Below, piece by piece: positions 1-11,350 of a stretch of 64,000 nt of DNA (position 1 is its first letter; the number at the start of each line of letters is the position of its first letter). The position numbers were made by a program, and so were the translations under genes. Below the pieces are notes generated by a model that saw only the letters and a program-made list of their open reading frames with translations, did no database searches and had not been told where the DNA came from. The stretch is taken from assembly GCA_903632075.3 (NCBI GenBank), contig CAHIKZ030005202.1, positions 2,306,001 to 2,370,000 on the forward strand, given 5' to 3'. This DNA is from Acanthosepion pharaonis. Its lineage: Eukaryota; Mollusca; Cephalopoda; Sepiida; Sepiidae.

Positions 1-3000
1 AAGGAATGTTGCTCGTCTGGACATTTGCCATGGAAATAGCGATAGAGTAGAGAGAGGCTTAGATGTAAAGGTCTGAACTGGTGGTAAGGAATGTTGCTCG
101 TCTGAACATTTGAATGTTGATAGAGCAGAGAGAGGCTTAGCTGTAAAGGTCTGAAATGGTGGAACAAAGGAATTTGCTCATGGAATTTGCCATGGAAATA
201 GCGATAGATTAGAGAGAGGCTAAGATGTAAAGGTCTGAACTGGTGGAGAAGGCTCGTCTGGACAGAATGGAAATAGCGATAGAGTAGAAAGGTCTAAAGG
301 AAATGGTGGAACTAAGGAATGTTGCTCGTCTGGACATTTGCCATGGAAATAAGAGTAGAGAGAGGCTTAGCTGTAAAGGTCTGAACTGGTGGAACTAAGG
401 AATGTTGCTCGTCTGGACATTTGCCATGGAAATAACGATAGAGTAGAGAGAGGCTTAGATGTAAAGGTCTGAAATGGTGGAACTAAGGAATGTTGCTGTC
501 TGGACATTTGCCATGGAAATAGGGATAGAGGAGAGAGAGGCTTAGATGTAAAGGTCTGAAATGGTGGAACAAGGAATGTAGCTTGTCTGGACATTTGCCA
601 TGGAAATAGCGATAGAGTAGAGAGAGGAGCTGTAAAGGTCTGAAATGGTGGAAGGACTTGCCATGGAAATAACATGATAGAGTAGAGAGAAGATGTCTAA
701 AATGGTGGAACTAAGTAATGTAGCTCGTCTGACATTTGCCATGGAAATAGCGATAGAGTAGAGAGAGGCTTAGATGTAAAGGTCTGAAATGGTGGAACTA
801 AGGAATGTTGTTCGTCTGAACATTTGCCATGGAAATAGGATAGAGTAGAGAGAGGCTTAGAGTAAATGTCTGAACTGGTGGAACTAAGGAATGTAGCTCG
901 TCTGAACATTTGCCAAGGAAATAGCGATAGAATAGAGAGAGGCTTAGATGTAAAGGTCTGAAATGGTGGAACTAAGGAATGTTGCTCGTCTGGACATTTG
1001 CCATAGAAATAAGCGATAGAGCAGAGAGAGCTTAGATGTAAAGGGAACTGGTTGAAGATGTGAAAGCCATGGTCTAGAGTAGAGAAGGCTCAGGTAAAGG
1101 TCTGAACTGGTGGAACTAAGAATGTTGCTCGTCTGAACAATTCATGGAAAACGATTAGAGAGAGGCCAGCTTTATAGGTCTGAACTGGTGGAACTAAGGA
1201 AGTCTGGACATTTGCCATGGAAAAAGGATAGACTAGAGAGAGGCTTAGATGTAAAGGTCTGAAATGGTGGAACTAAGGAATGTTGCTCGTATGAACATTT
1301 GCCATGGAAATAGCGATAGAGTAGAGAGAGGCTTAGCTGTAAAGGTCTGAACTGGTGGAACTAAGGAATGTTGCTCGTCTGAACATTTGCCATGGAGGGA
1401 TAGATAGAGAGAGGCTTTTAGATGTAAAGGTGAACTGGTGGAACTAAGGAATGTTGCGTTGGACATTTGCCATGGAAATAGCGATAGAGTAGAGAGAGGT
1501 TAGCTGTAAAGGTCTGAACTGGTGGAACTAAGGAATGTTGCTCGTCTGACATTTGCCATGGAAATAACGATAGAGTAGAGAGAGGCTTAGCTTAAAGGTC
1601 TGAACTGAACTAAAAGGTCTGGACACTGGAAATAAAGGGGATAGAGGAGAGGCTTAGATGTAAAAGGTCTGAAATGGTGGAACTAAGGAATGTTGCTCGT
1701 CTGACATTTGCCATGGAAATAACGATTTAGCTGTAAAGGTCTGAAATGGTGGAACTAAGGAATGTAATCGTCTGGACATTTATGGAAATAGATAGAGTAG
1801 AGAGAGGCTTAGATGTAAATGTCTGAAATGGTGGAACTAAGGAACTCGTCTGAACATTTGCCATGGAAATAGCGATAGAGTAGAGAGAACTGCAAAGGTC
1901 TGAACTGGTGAACTAAGGAATGATGCTCGTCTGGACATTTGCCATGGAAATATGATAGAGTAGAGAGAGGCTTAGATGCAAAGGTCTGAAATGGTGGAAC
2001 TAAGGAATGTTGCTCGTCTGGACATTTGCCATGGAAATAAGCGATAGAGTAGAGAGAGCTTAGATGTAAAGGTCTGAAATGGTGTAACTAAGAATCGTCT
2101 GAACATTTGCCATGGAAATCGATAGAGTAGAAAGGCTTGGTAAAGGTCTGAACTGGTGGAACTAAGGAATGTTGCTCGTCTGGACATTTGCCATGGAAAT
2201 GGATAGAAAGAGGCTTAGCTGTAAAGGTCTGAACTGGTGGAACTAAGGAATGTAGCTCTTCTGAACATTTGCCATGGAAATAGCGATAGAGTAGAGAGAG
2301 GCTTAGCTGTAGGGTCTGAAATGGTGGAACTAAGGAATGGTCTGAACAAATGGGATAGAGTAGAGAGACTAAAGGTCTGAATGGAACTAGGGGTTGCTCG
2401 TCTGGACATTTGCCATGGAAATAGCGATAGAGTAGAGAGAGGCTTAGATGTAAAGGTCTGAACTGGTGGAACTAAGGAATGTAGCTCTTCTGAAATTTGC
2501 CATGGAAATAAAGGATAGAGTAGAGAAGGCTTGGTAAAGGTCTGAAAACTAAGGAATGTTGCTCGTCTGGACATTTGCCATGGAAATAGAGAGATGCTTA
2601 GATGTAAAGGTCTGAACTGGTGGAACTAAGGAATGAGGCCATTAGGGATAGAGTAGAGAGTAGAAAGGTCTGAAATGGTGGAACTTAGGGAATGGCTCGT
2701 CTGGAATTTGCCATGGAAATAAAGGACAGAGTAGAATAGCTGTAAAGGTCTGAACTCTTAGAACTAAGGAACATTTGAACATTTGCCATGGAAATAGCGA
2801 TAGAGAGGTAGCTGTAAAGGAGAAATGGTGGAACTAAGGAATAGATGTCTGAAAATGGTCTAGAGAGAGAGGCTTGGTAAAGGTCTGAAAGGAAATGAAG
2901 TTGCTCGTCTGGACATTTGCCATGGAAATAGCGATAGAGTAGAGAGGCTTAGATTAAAGGTCTGAACTGGTGGTAAAGGAACATTTCTCCATGGAAAAAT

Positions 3001-6000
3001 GGAGAGAACATGTCTAAAGGTCTGAATTGGTGGAACTAAGGAATGTAGATCGTCTGGACATTTGCCATGGAAATAGCGATAGAGTAGAGAGAGGCTTAGA
3101 TGTGAAGGTCTGAACTGGTGGAAATGTATTTCTTCTGAACATTTGCTATGGAAATAGGATAGAGTAGAGAGAGGCTTAGATGTAAAGGTCTGAACTGGTG
3201 GACCTAAGGAATGTAGCTCTTCTGAACATTTGCCATGGAAATAGCGATAGGGTAAAGGGAGGCTTAGATTTAAAGGTCTGAACTGGTGGAACTAAAGAAT
3301 GTAGAAGGACATTTGCCATGGAAAAGCGATAGGTAGAGAGAGGATTTAGCTGTAAAGGTCTGAACTGGTGGAGTTAAGGAATGTAGCTCTTCTGAACATT
3401 TGCCATGGAAATAGCGATAGAGTAGAGAGAGGCTTAGATGTAAAGGTCTGAAATGGTGGTAAGGAATGTTGCTCGTCTGGACATTTGCCATGGAAATAGC
3501 GATTAGAGAGAGGCTTAGATGTAAAGGTCTGAACTGGTGGAACTAAGGAATGGATCTTTCTGCACATTTGCCATGGAAATAGCGATAGAGTAGAGAGAGG
3601 CTTAGATGGAAGGTCTGAACTGTTGAACTAAGGAATGTAGCTCGTCTGGACATTTGCCATGGAAATACGATAGAGTAGAGATGGAAAGGTCTGAACTGGT
3701 GGAAAAAGGAATGTAGCTCGTCCAAACATTTGCCATGGAAATACATTTAGCTGTAAAGGTCTGAAATGGTGGAACTAAGGAAAATCTGAACATTTGCCAT
3801 GGAGCGATAGTCTAGAGAGAGGCTTACCTGCAAAGGGAACTGGTGGAACTAATGAATGTAGTCTGAACATTTTCCATGGAAATAGCGGAAGTAAAGGGAG
3901 GCTTAGCTGTAAAGGTCTGAAATGGTTAAGGAATGTAGCTTGTCTGAACATTTGCCATGGAAATAACGATAGAGTAGAGAGAGGCTTAGCTGCTGTAAAG
4001 GTCTGAACTGGTGGAACTAAGGAATGTAGCTCGTCTGAACATTTGGAATAGAGTAGAGAGAGGCTAAGATATAAATGTCTGAGCTTAAGGAATGTCGCTC
4101 GTTTGAACATTTGCCATGGAAAAGGATCTGTAAAGGTCTGAATGGTGGAACTAAGGAATGTTGCTCGTCTGGACATTTTCCATGGAAAACGATAGAGTTT
4201 AGCAATAAAGGTCTGAACTGGTGGAAAAGGAATGTTGCAGAGGCTTAGAAAATTTGCCATGGAAATAACGATAGTAGAGAGAGGAGAGGAACTGGTTAAG
4301 GAATGCTCGTTGGAACAAATGGAAATAAGCGATAGAGTAGAGAGAGGCTTAGATCTAAAGGTCTGAAATGGTGGAACTAAGGAATGTTGCTCGTCTGGAC
4401 ATTTGCCATGGAAATAAAGCGATGGATTAGAGAGGCTAAGATGTAAAGGTCTGAACTGGTGGAACTAAGGAATGTTGCTCGTCTGGACATTTGCCATGGA
4501 AATAGCGATAGAGTAGAGAGAGGCTTAGCTATAAAGGTCTGAACTGGTGGAACTAAGGAATGTTGCTCGTCTGGACATTTGCCATGGAAATAGCGATAGA
4601 GTAGAGAGAGGCTTAGCTGTAAAGGTCTGAACTGGTGGAACTAAGGAATGTTGCTCGTCTGAACATTTGCCATGGAAATAACGATAGAGTAGAGAGAGGC
4701 TTAGATGAAAGGTCTGAAATGGTGGAACTAAGGAATGTTGGTCTGGACATTGTCCATGGAAATAGGGATAGAGGAGAGAGAGGCTGAGCTGTAAAAGGTC
4801 TGAAATGGTGGAACTAAGGAATGTAGCTCGTCTGGACATTTGCCATGGAAATAGGGATAGAGTAGAGAGAGGCTTAGATGTTAAAGGTCTGAAATGGTGG
4901 AACTAAGGAATGTTGCTCGTCTGGACATTTGCCATGGAAATAGCGATAGAGTAGAGAGATTTTTAGATGTAAAAGTCTGAAATGGTGGAACTAAGGAATG
5001 TAGCTGGAACGTCTGAACATTTGCCATGGAAATAGCGATAGAGTAGAGAGAGGCTTAGATGTAAAGGTCTGAAATGGTGGAACTAAGGAATGTAGCTCGT
5101 CTGAACATTTGCCATTTGATGTAAAGGTCTGAACTGGTGGAACTAAGGAATGTAGCTCATCTGAACATTTGCCATGGAAATAGCGATAGAATAGAGAGGC
5201 TTAGATGTAAAGGTCTGAAATGGTGGAACTAAGGAATGTTGCTCGTGGACATTTGCCATGGAAATAGCGATAGAGTAGAGAGAGGCTTAGATGTAAAGGT
5301 CTGAACTGGTGGAACTAAGGAATGTTGCTCGTCTGAACATTTGCCATGGAAATAGGCGATAGAGTAGAGAGAGGCTCCAGCTGTAAAGGTCTGAACTGGT
5401 GGAACTAAGGAATGTTGCTCGTCTGAACATTTGCCATGGAAATAGCGATAGAAGCAGAGAGAGGAATGTAAAGGTCTGAACTGGTGGAACTCGTCTGGAC
5501 ATTTGCCATGGAAATAGCGATAGACTAGAGAGAGGAGTGCAAAGGTCTGAACTGGTGGAACTAAGGAATGTAGCTCGTTTGAACATTTGCCATGGAAATA
5601 AAGAGGATAGAGTAGAGAGAGGCTTAGGTAAAGGTCTGAACTGGTGGAACTAAAGAAGTTTGAAATGTGGAAATGCTCTTAGATGTAAAGGTCTGAACTG
5701 GTGGAACTAAGGAAGGACATTTGCCATGGAAATTTGCCATGGAAATGGACAAAAGCGATAGAGTAGAGAGAGGCTTAGCTGTAAAGGTCTGAAATGGTGG
5801 AACTAAGGAATGTTGCTCGTCTGGACATTTGCCATGGAAATAGCGATAGAGTAGAGAGAGGCTTAGCTGTAAAGGTGAAATGGTGGAACTAAGGAAATGG
5901 AAATAGCGATAGAGAGAGAGAGAGGCTTAGCTGTAAAGGTCTGAAATGGTGGAGGAATGTAGCTCGTCTGGACATTTGCCATGGAAATAGCGATAGAGTA

Positions 6001-9000
6001 GAGAGAGGCTTAGATGTAAATGTCTGAAATGGTGGAACTAAGGAATGTTGCTCGTCTGAACATTTGCCATGGAAATAGCGATAGAGTAGAGAGAGGCTTA
6101 GCTGTAAAGAGAAATGGTGGAACTAAGGAATGATCGTCTAACATTTGCCATGGAAAAGACAGAGTAGAGAGGCTTAGATGTAAAGGTCTGAAATGGTGGT
6201 AAGGAATGTTGCTCGTCTGGACATTTGCCATGGAAATAGCGATAGAGTAGAGAGAGGCTTAGATGTAAAGGTCTGAAATGGTGGAACTAAGGAATGTTGC
6301 TCGTCTGAACATTTGCCATGGAAAAGCGATAGAGTAGAGAGAGGCTTAGATGTAAAGGTCTGAACTGGTGGAACTAAGGAATGTTGCTCGTCTGGACATT
6401 TGCCATGGAAATAGCGATAGAGTAGAGAGAGGCTTCTAACATTTGCCATGGTAAAGTAGAGAGAGGTCTGAGGGTCTGGTGGAACTAAGGAATGTAGCTC
6501 GTCTGAACATTTGCCATGGAAATAGCGATAGAGTAGAGAGGCTTAGATGTAAAGGTCTGAAATGGTGGGAACTAAGGAATGTTGCTTGTCTGGACATTTG
6601 CCAAGGAAATAGCGATAGAGTAGAGAGAGGCTTAGATGTAAAGGTCTGAACTGGTGGAACTAAGGAATGTAGCTCGTCTGGACAATGGAAATAGCGATAG
6701 AGTAGAGAGAGGCTTAGATGTAAAGGTCTGAAATGGTGGAACTAAGGAATGTTGCTCGTCTGGACATTTGCCATGGAAAAGCGGAGAGTAGAGAGAGGCT
6801 TAGATGTAAAGGTCTGAACTGGTGGAACTAAGGAATGTAGTCTGAACATTTGCCATGGAAATAGCGATAGAGTAGAGAGAGGCTTAGATGTAAAGGTCTG
6901 AAATGGTTGAACTAAGAATGTTGCTCGTCTGGACATTTGCCATGGAAATAGGGATAGAGCTTACTGTAAAGGTCTGAACTGGTGGAACTAAGGAATGTAG
7001 CTCGTCTGAACATTTGCCATGGAAATAAAGGATAGAGTAGTAGAGAGAGGCTTAGATGTAAAGGTCTGAAATGGTGGAACTAAGGAATGTTGCTCGTCTG
7101 AACATTTGCCAATGGAAAGAAGGATAGATAGAGAGAGGCTTAGATGTAAAGGTCTGAAATGGAGAGGCCATTAGGAGAGTAGAGAGAGGCTTCTAAAGGT
7201 CTGAAATGGTGGAACTAAGGAATGTTGCTCGTCTGAACATTTGCCATGGAAATAGCGATAGAGTAGAGAGAGGCTTAGATGTAAAGGTCTGAAATGGTGG
7301 AACTAAGGAATGTTGCTCGTCTGGACATTTGCCATGGAAATAGCGATAGAGTAGAGAGAGGCTTAGCTGTAAAGGTCTGAACTGGTGGAACTAAGGAATG
7401 TAGCTCTTCTGAACATTTGCCATGGAAATAGCGATAGAGTAGAGAGAGGCTTAGCTGTAAAGGTCTGAAATGGTGGAACTAAGGAATGTAGCTCTTCTGA
7501 ACATTTGCAATGGAAATAGCGATAGAGTAGAGAGAGGCTTCGGTGTAAAGGTCTGAAATGGTGGAACTAAGGAATGTTGCTCGTCTGGACATTTGCCATG
7601 GAAATAGCGATAGAGTAGAGAGAGGCTTAGCTGTAAAGGTCTGAACTGGTGGAACTAAGGAATGTAGCTCTTCTGAACATTTGCCATGGAAATAGCGATA
7701 GAGTAGAGAGAGGCTTAGCTGTAAAGGTCTGAAATGGTGGAACTAAGGAATGTTGCTCGTCTGAACATTTGCCATGGAAATAGCGATAGAGTAGAGAGAG
7801 GCTTAGATGTAAAGGTCTGAAATGGTGGAACTAAGGAATGTTGCTCGTCTGGACATTTGCCATGGAAATAGCGATAGAGTAGAGAGAGGCTTAGATGTAA
7901 AGGTCTGAACTGGTGGAACTAAGGAATGTAGCTCTTCTGAACATTTGCCATGGAAATAGCGATAGAGTAGAGAGAGGCTTAGATGTAAAGGTCTGAAATG
8001 GTGGAACTTAGGAATGTTGCTCGTCTGGACATTTGCCATGGAAATAGCGATAGAGTAGAGAGAGGCTTAGCTGTAAAGGTCTGAACTGGTGGAAAAGGAA
8101 TGTAGCTCGTCTGGACATTTGCCATGGAAATAGCGATAGAGTAGAGAGAGGCTTAGTAAATGTCTGAAATGGTGGAACTAAGGAATGTTGCTCTTCTGAA
8201 CATTTGCAATGGAAAGAAGGGGGATAGAGTAGAGATAAAGGTCTGAAATGGTGGAACTAAGGAATGTTTCGTCTGGACATTTGCCATGGAAATAGCGATA
8301 GAGTAGAGAGAGGCTTAGATAAAAAAAAGGTCTGAAATGGTGGAACTAAGGAATGGCTCTTCTGAACATTTGCCATGGAAATAAGCAGGTAGGAGAGGTT
8401 GTAAAGGTCTGAAATGGTGGAACTAAGGAATGTTGCTCGTCTGGACATTTTTGCGATAGAGTAGAGAGAGGCTTAGCTGTAAAGGTCTGAACTGGTGGAA
8501 TAGAATGTAGATCGTCTGAACATTTGCCATGGAAATAGATAGAGTAGAGAGGCTGTAAAGGTCTGTGGAACTAAGGAATGTTGCTCGTCTGGACATTTGC
8601 CATGGAAATAGGATAGAGTAGAGAACTTAGATGTAAAGGTCTGAACTGGTGGAACTAATGAATGTAGCTCGTCTGAACATTTGCCATGGAAATAGCGATA
8701 GAGTAGAGAGAGGCTTAGATGTAAAGGTCTGAAATGGTGGAACTAAGGAATGTAGCTCTTCTGAACATTTGCCATGGAAATAGCGATAGGGATAGGAGGC
8801 TTAGATTTAAAGGTCTGAACTGGTGGAACTAAAGAATGTAGATCGTCTGGACATTTGCCATGGAAATAAAGGGATAGAGTAGAGAGAGGCTTAGCTGTAA
8901 AGGTCTGAACTGGTGGAACTAAGGAATGTAGCTCTTCTGAACATTTGTGGGAAGAGAGAGGCTTAGATGTAAAGGTCTGAAATGGTGGAACTAAAGGAAT

Positions 9001-9745
9001 GTTGCTCGTCTGAACATTTGCCATGGAAAATAGCGGAGAGTAGAGAGAGGCTTAGATGTAAAGGTCTGAACTGGTGGAACTAAGGAATGTTGCTCTTCTG
9101 CACATTTGCCATGGAAATAGCGATAGAGTAGAGAGAGGCTTAGATGTAAAGGTCTGAACTGTTGGAACTAAGGAATGTAGCTCGTCTGGACATTTGCCAT
9201 GGAAATAGCGATACAGTAGAGAGTGGCTTCGGTGGAAAGGTCTGAACTGGTGGAACTAATGAATGTAGCTCGTCTAAACAATTGCCATGGAAATAGCGAT
9301 AGTGTAGAGAGAGGCTTAGCTGTAAAGGTCTGAAATGGTGGAACTAAGGAATGTAGCTCATCTGAACATTTGCCATGGAAATAGCGATAGTCTAGAGAGA
9401 GGCTTACCTGCAAAGGTCTGAACTGGTGGAACTAATGAATGTAGCTCATCTGAACATTTGCCATGGAAATAGCGATATAGTAAAGGGAGGCTTAGCTGTA
9501 AAGGTCTGAAATGGTGGAACTAAGGAATGTAGACCGTCTGAACATTTGCCATGGAAATAGCGATAGAGTAGAGAGAGGCTTAGCTGTAAAGGTCTGAACT
9601 GGTGGAACTAAGGAATGTAGCTCGTCTGAACATTGGCCATGGAAATAGCGATAGAGTAGAGAGAGGCTAAGATATAAATGTCTGAAATGGTGGAACTAAG
9701 GAATGTCGCTCGTTTGAACATTGGCCATGGAAATAGCGATAGGTC
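1..9745 (-). repeat. 88-bp tandem satellite array derived from a LINE coding tail
   Basis: Consecutive units such as those starting near 7312, 7400, 7488, 7576, 7664 and 7752 are exactly 88 bp apart. By length there are roughly 110-120 units. Many units between 1 and 7200 carry internal block deletions, while 7200-8060 is nearly all full length. Common variants are gttgctcgtctgg or gtagctcttctga near the unit start, agatg or agctg, and ctgaactgg or ctgaaatgg. On the minus strand one frame reads YRYFHGKCSDELHSLVP, like the C-terminal tail of the Jockey-like LINEs at 33589-34212 and 62580-63235. Because 88 is not a multiple of three, each unit shifts frame, so the 60-160 residue open frames here cycle through three frames and are not genes. 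The origin is inferred from protein-level similarity with silent differences and from the array edge at 9667-9890. Confidence 0.93.
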
Positions 9746-9890
9746 AGCCAAAGTCTTGCAACGTTTCGTCTGTGCGAAAGAGAGTGGAATTCATCAGACA
9801 CAAGGAGGCGGAGATGCTTTAGGACTGTATCAAGATTGGAATGTGAAGACTGGCCAATTGTTGTCCGCATGAGGCAACTGTGTTCCATTT
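9667..9890 (-). pseudogene. Array edge continuous with LINE RT C-terminal coding sequence
   Basis: The last satellite unit is followed, on the minus strand, by codons that extend upstream in the same frame: LSHRRNVARLWLTYRYFHG. Jockey-like LINE copies in this window have SHRR followed by about ten residues and then YFRG or FHG (near 63000 minus and 33790 plus). The monomer is therefore part of a longer LINE-like coding region only at this edge. The residues further upstream (about 9790-9890) are not recognisable. There is no catalytic RT motif, so this is a fragment. It may be the founder copy or a unit that retained the most flank. Confidence 0.7.
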
Positions 9891-9949
9891 TCGGCCTGAT
9901 CTGGCTCTTGTTAGAATATAGCCATTACTGTTAGGTACTTACTGACAGT

Positions 9950-10420
9950 TTTGTAATGTCAACAAATGCTCGTTGTCACTTTGTCCGTTGTAGTAGAGAC
10001 TTTGTAATCGCAGATACAACTATAGTAACGCCGTTGAACAATACTGATGTCAGACCCCTTGGAATAGTAGTTGCTCGAATAGTACTAGCAGTACTTGCTC
10101 GGTAATACTCGCTCGAATCGTAACCACACAATAATGATCAGTATTGTGAAATAGTATAGTTAATAATAAAGAGAATAGCGATCCGTATAGTAATAGAGGA
10201 TAGACTAGAAATGGTGATCCGTATATTAATAGAGAATAGAGGCGAAACGGTGATCGATTAGACACCACGCTTATTGCCATATATGCGTTTCCTCTATTGT
10301 CACGTGATCTAATTAATTCAATAATGGGATCGCCTTTGTTTGCTCACAGGCGATCTATGTTCAAACTCACGTGTCGGTAGCGACACTTTATTCTTATATA
10401 ACAAGCATCTATGGGAGTAA
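9950..10420. repeat. Dispersed repeat, copy 1 (second copy at 36745-37500)
   Basis: Segments such as gagactttgtaatcgcag, cgccgttgaacaatactg and aatactcgctcgaa recur in the same order near 36780-36890. The right part (gacaccacgct, atgggatcgcc, tttattcctatataacaag-like) recurs at 37357-37500. The middle parts differ: here there is a short internal repeat of gtgatccgtat-type sequence, in the other copy two GC-rich modules. No coding capacity is seen. The class is unknown. Confidence 0.75.
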
Positions 10421-10555
10421 GATTTCTCATAAGAGTACTCTCATCGAATTTTTTAATTCACCTGTATTTTCCAAGTAAATAAACTAAGTACTTTGTCAAA
10501 TTAATGACGGATTCTCGCGTCGTAAGCCAACGGATGAGTATTCTATCGACACATT
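10421..10555. other. Unassigned AT-rich spacer
   Basis: I see no gene, tandem repeat or recognised element here. Part may belong to the preceding dispersed repeat. Confidence 0.4.
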
Positions 10556-10558
10556 ACC

Positions 10559-10805
10559 GATGAGTCCTTTCGTGAGAGTAGAGTCCAATTCTAGAGTCAC
10601 GAGCCCAATTGCTGATTATCCATGGATGCAGTGGGTTCTGGGTGCTGTTGGTCTTCCATTTGGCGCATTTCTCAATGAGGAGACTGGTACGCCTTTTCTC
10701 AATGACATCGATGCCCTCTTTGCAAGTTCTCCTCCAGGTTGCACAGGTTTGGATAGTACAGGCGTGGGTAGTACTTTCCCAGCAATCAAGGACGATGCCA
10801 CATTT
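10559..10805 (-). pseudogene. LINE ORF C-terminus with degraded C2H2 finger
   Basis: The minus strand encodes a stretch ending RIGLYSHERTHR, preceded by IEKRRTSLLIEKCAKWK and a tryptophan-containing segment. In many invertebrate LINEs the RT ORF ends with a zinc finger of the form C-x2-C...RIGLxSHxRTH, and the upstream basic helix resembles those proteins. The two finger cysteines are not both preserved, and the frame enters a (TA)n tract at its 5' side. I read it as a dead, truncated LINE fragment. The similarity is motif-level and no RT core is present. Confidence 0.55.
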
Positions 10806-10823
10806 TTTGAGATTGTATTTATA

Positions 10824-10930
<107 letters not shown>

Positions 10931-10945
10931 GAAGTATTGAACTCA

Positions 10946-11214
10946 CACTCTCAAGGACACATGGCACAGTAGATAAAGGCGTTGGTTAGATCCAGTGACA
11001 GACCCAAAGAGTGTGAGTTCAATACCCGATTAAGGCAGTGGAGAACTTTCAGAGGGAAAATTAGCAGGAGATAACTCATAACTAACATCCATCAAACATG
11101 GCACGTGGAACTAGAACAGTCTACCCCAGTGATCGAAATAAAAGGTTCAGTTCGAAATTCCAACCACCTGAAGAAGGCCGGAGCGTACAACGGCCGAAAC
11201 GTTGTGACAAATAT
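10946..11214 (+). repeat. PLE-type tail unit: tRNA-like head plus hammerhead-like core
   Basis: The unit opens with aaggacacatggcacagt and a box A-like tggcacagtagataa. A box B-like gtgagttcaatacc follows. Near the end CTGAAGA (11168), a GGCCG/CGGCC stem and GAAAC (11196-11200) have the spacing of a hammerhead catalytic core, except that CTGATGA has become CTGAAGA. The same order of parts follows PLE C-terminal coding fragments at 34476-34990 and 48211-48580, so this is probably a detached PLE 3' region or a SINE using that tail. Cleavage activity is not implied. Confidence 0.7.
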
Positions 11215-11350
11215 GTCCTTGAGGACACATGGCACAGTGGATAAAGGCGTTGGTTAGATCCAGTGACAAGACCCCATGAGTGTGGGTTCAAACCTCAGCT
11301 CAACAGGCATCGATTTGGATCTGGTCAAGATGCAACATAAACAAATTCAA
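11215..11350 (+). repeat. Second, truncated tRNA-like unit in tandem
   Basis: Directly after the preceding hammerhead-like motif, the gaggacacatggcacagtgg head starts again (about 268 bp after the first) with a box B-like gtgggttcaaacctc. Tandem partial copies of this kind are known for Penelope-like elements (pseudo-LTRs). It ends near 11350 without the hammerhead-like part. Confidence 0.65.

Noticed and set aside
1..9745. Dozens of 60-160 residue open frames on the minus strand (FPWQMSRRATFLSS-type)
   Set aside because: They are the 88-bp monomer read through three shifting frames, broken at a recurring taa. No frame is maintained and no start context is shared, so they are not a gene family.
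1..9745. CRISPR-like array
   Set aside because: The units are direct tandem repeats without unique spacers, in a eukaryotic context; the same holds for the 15-, 115- and 140-bp arrays.
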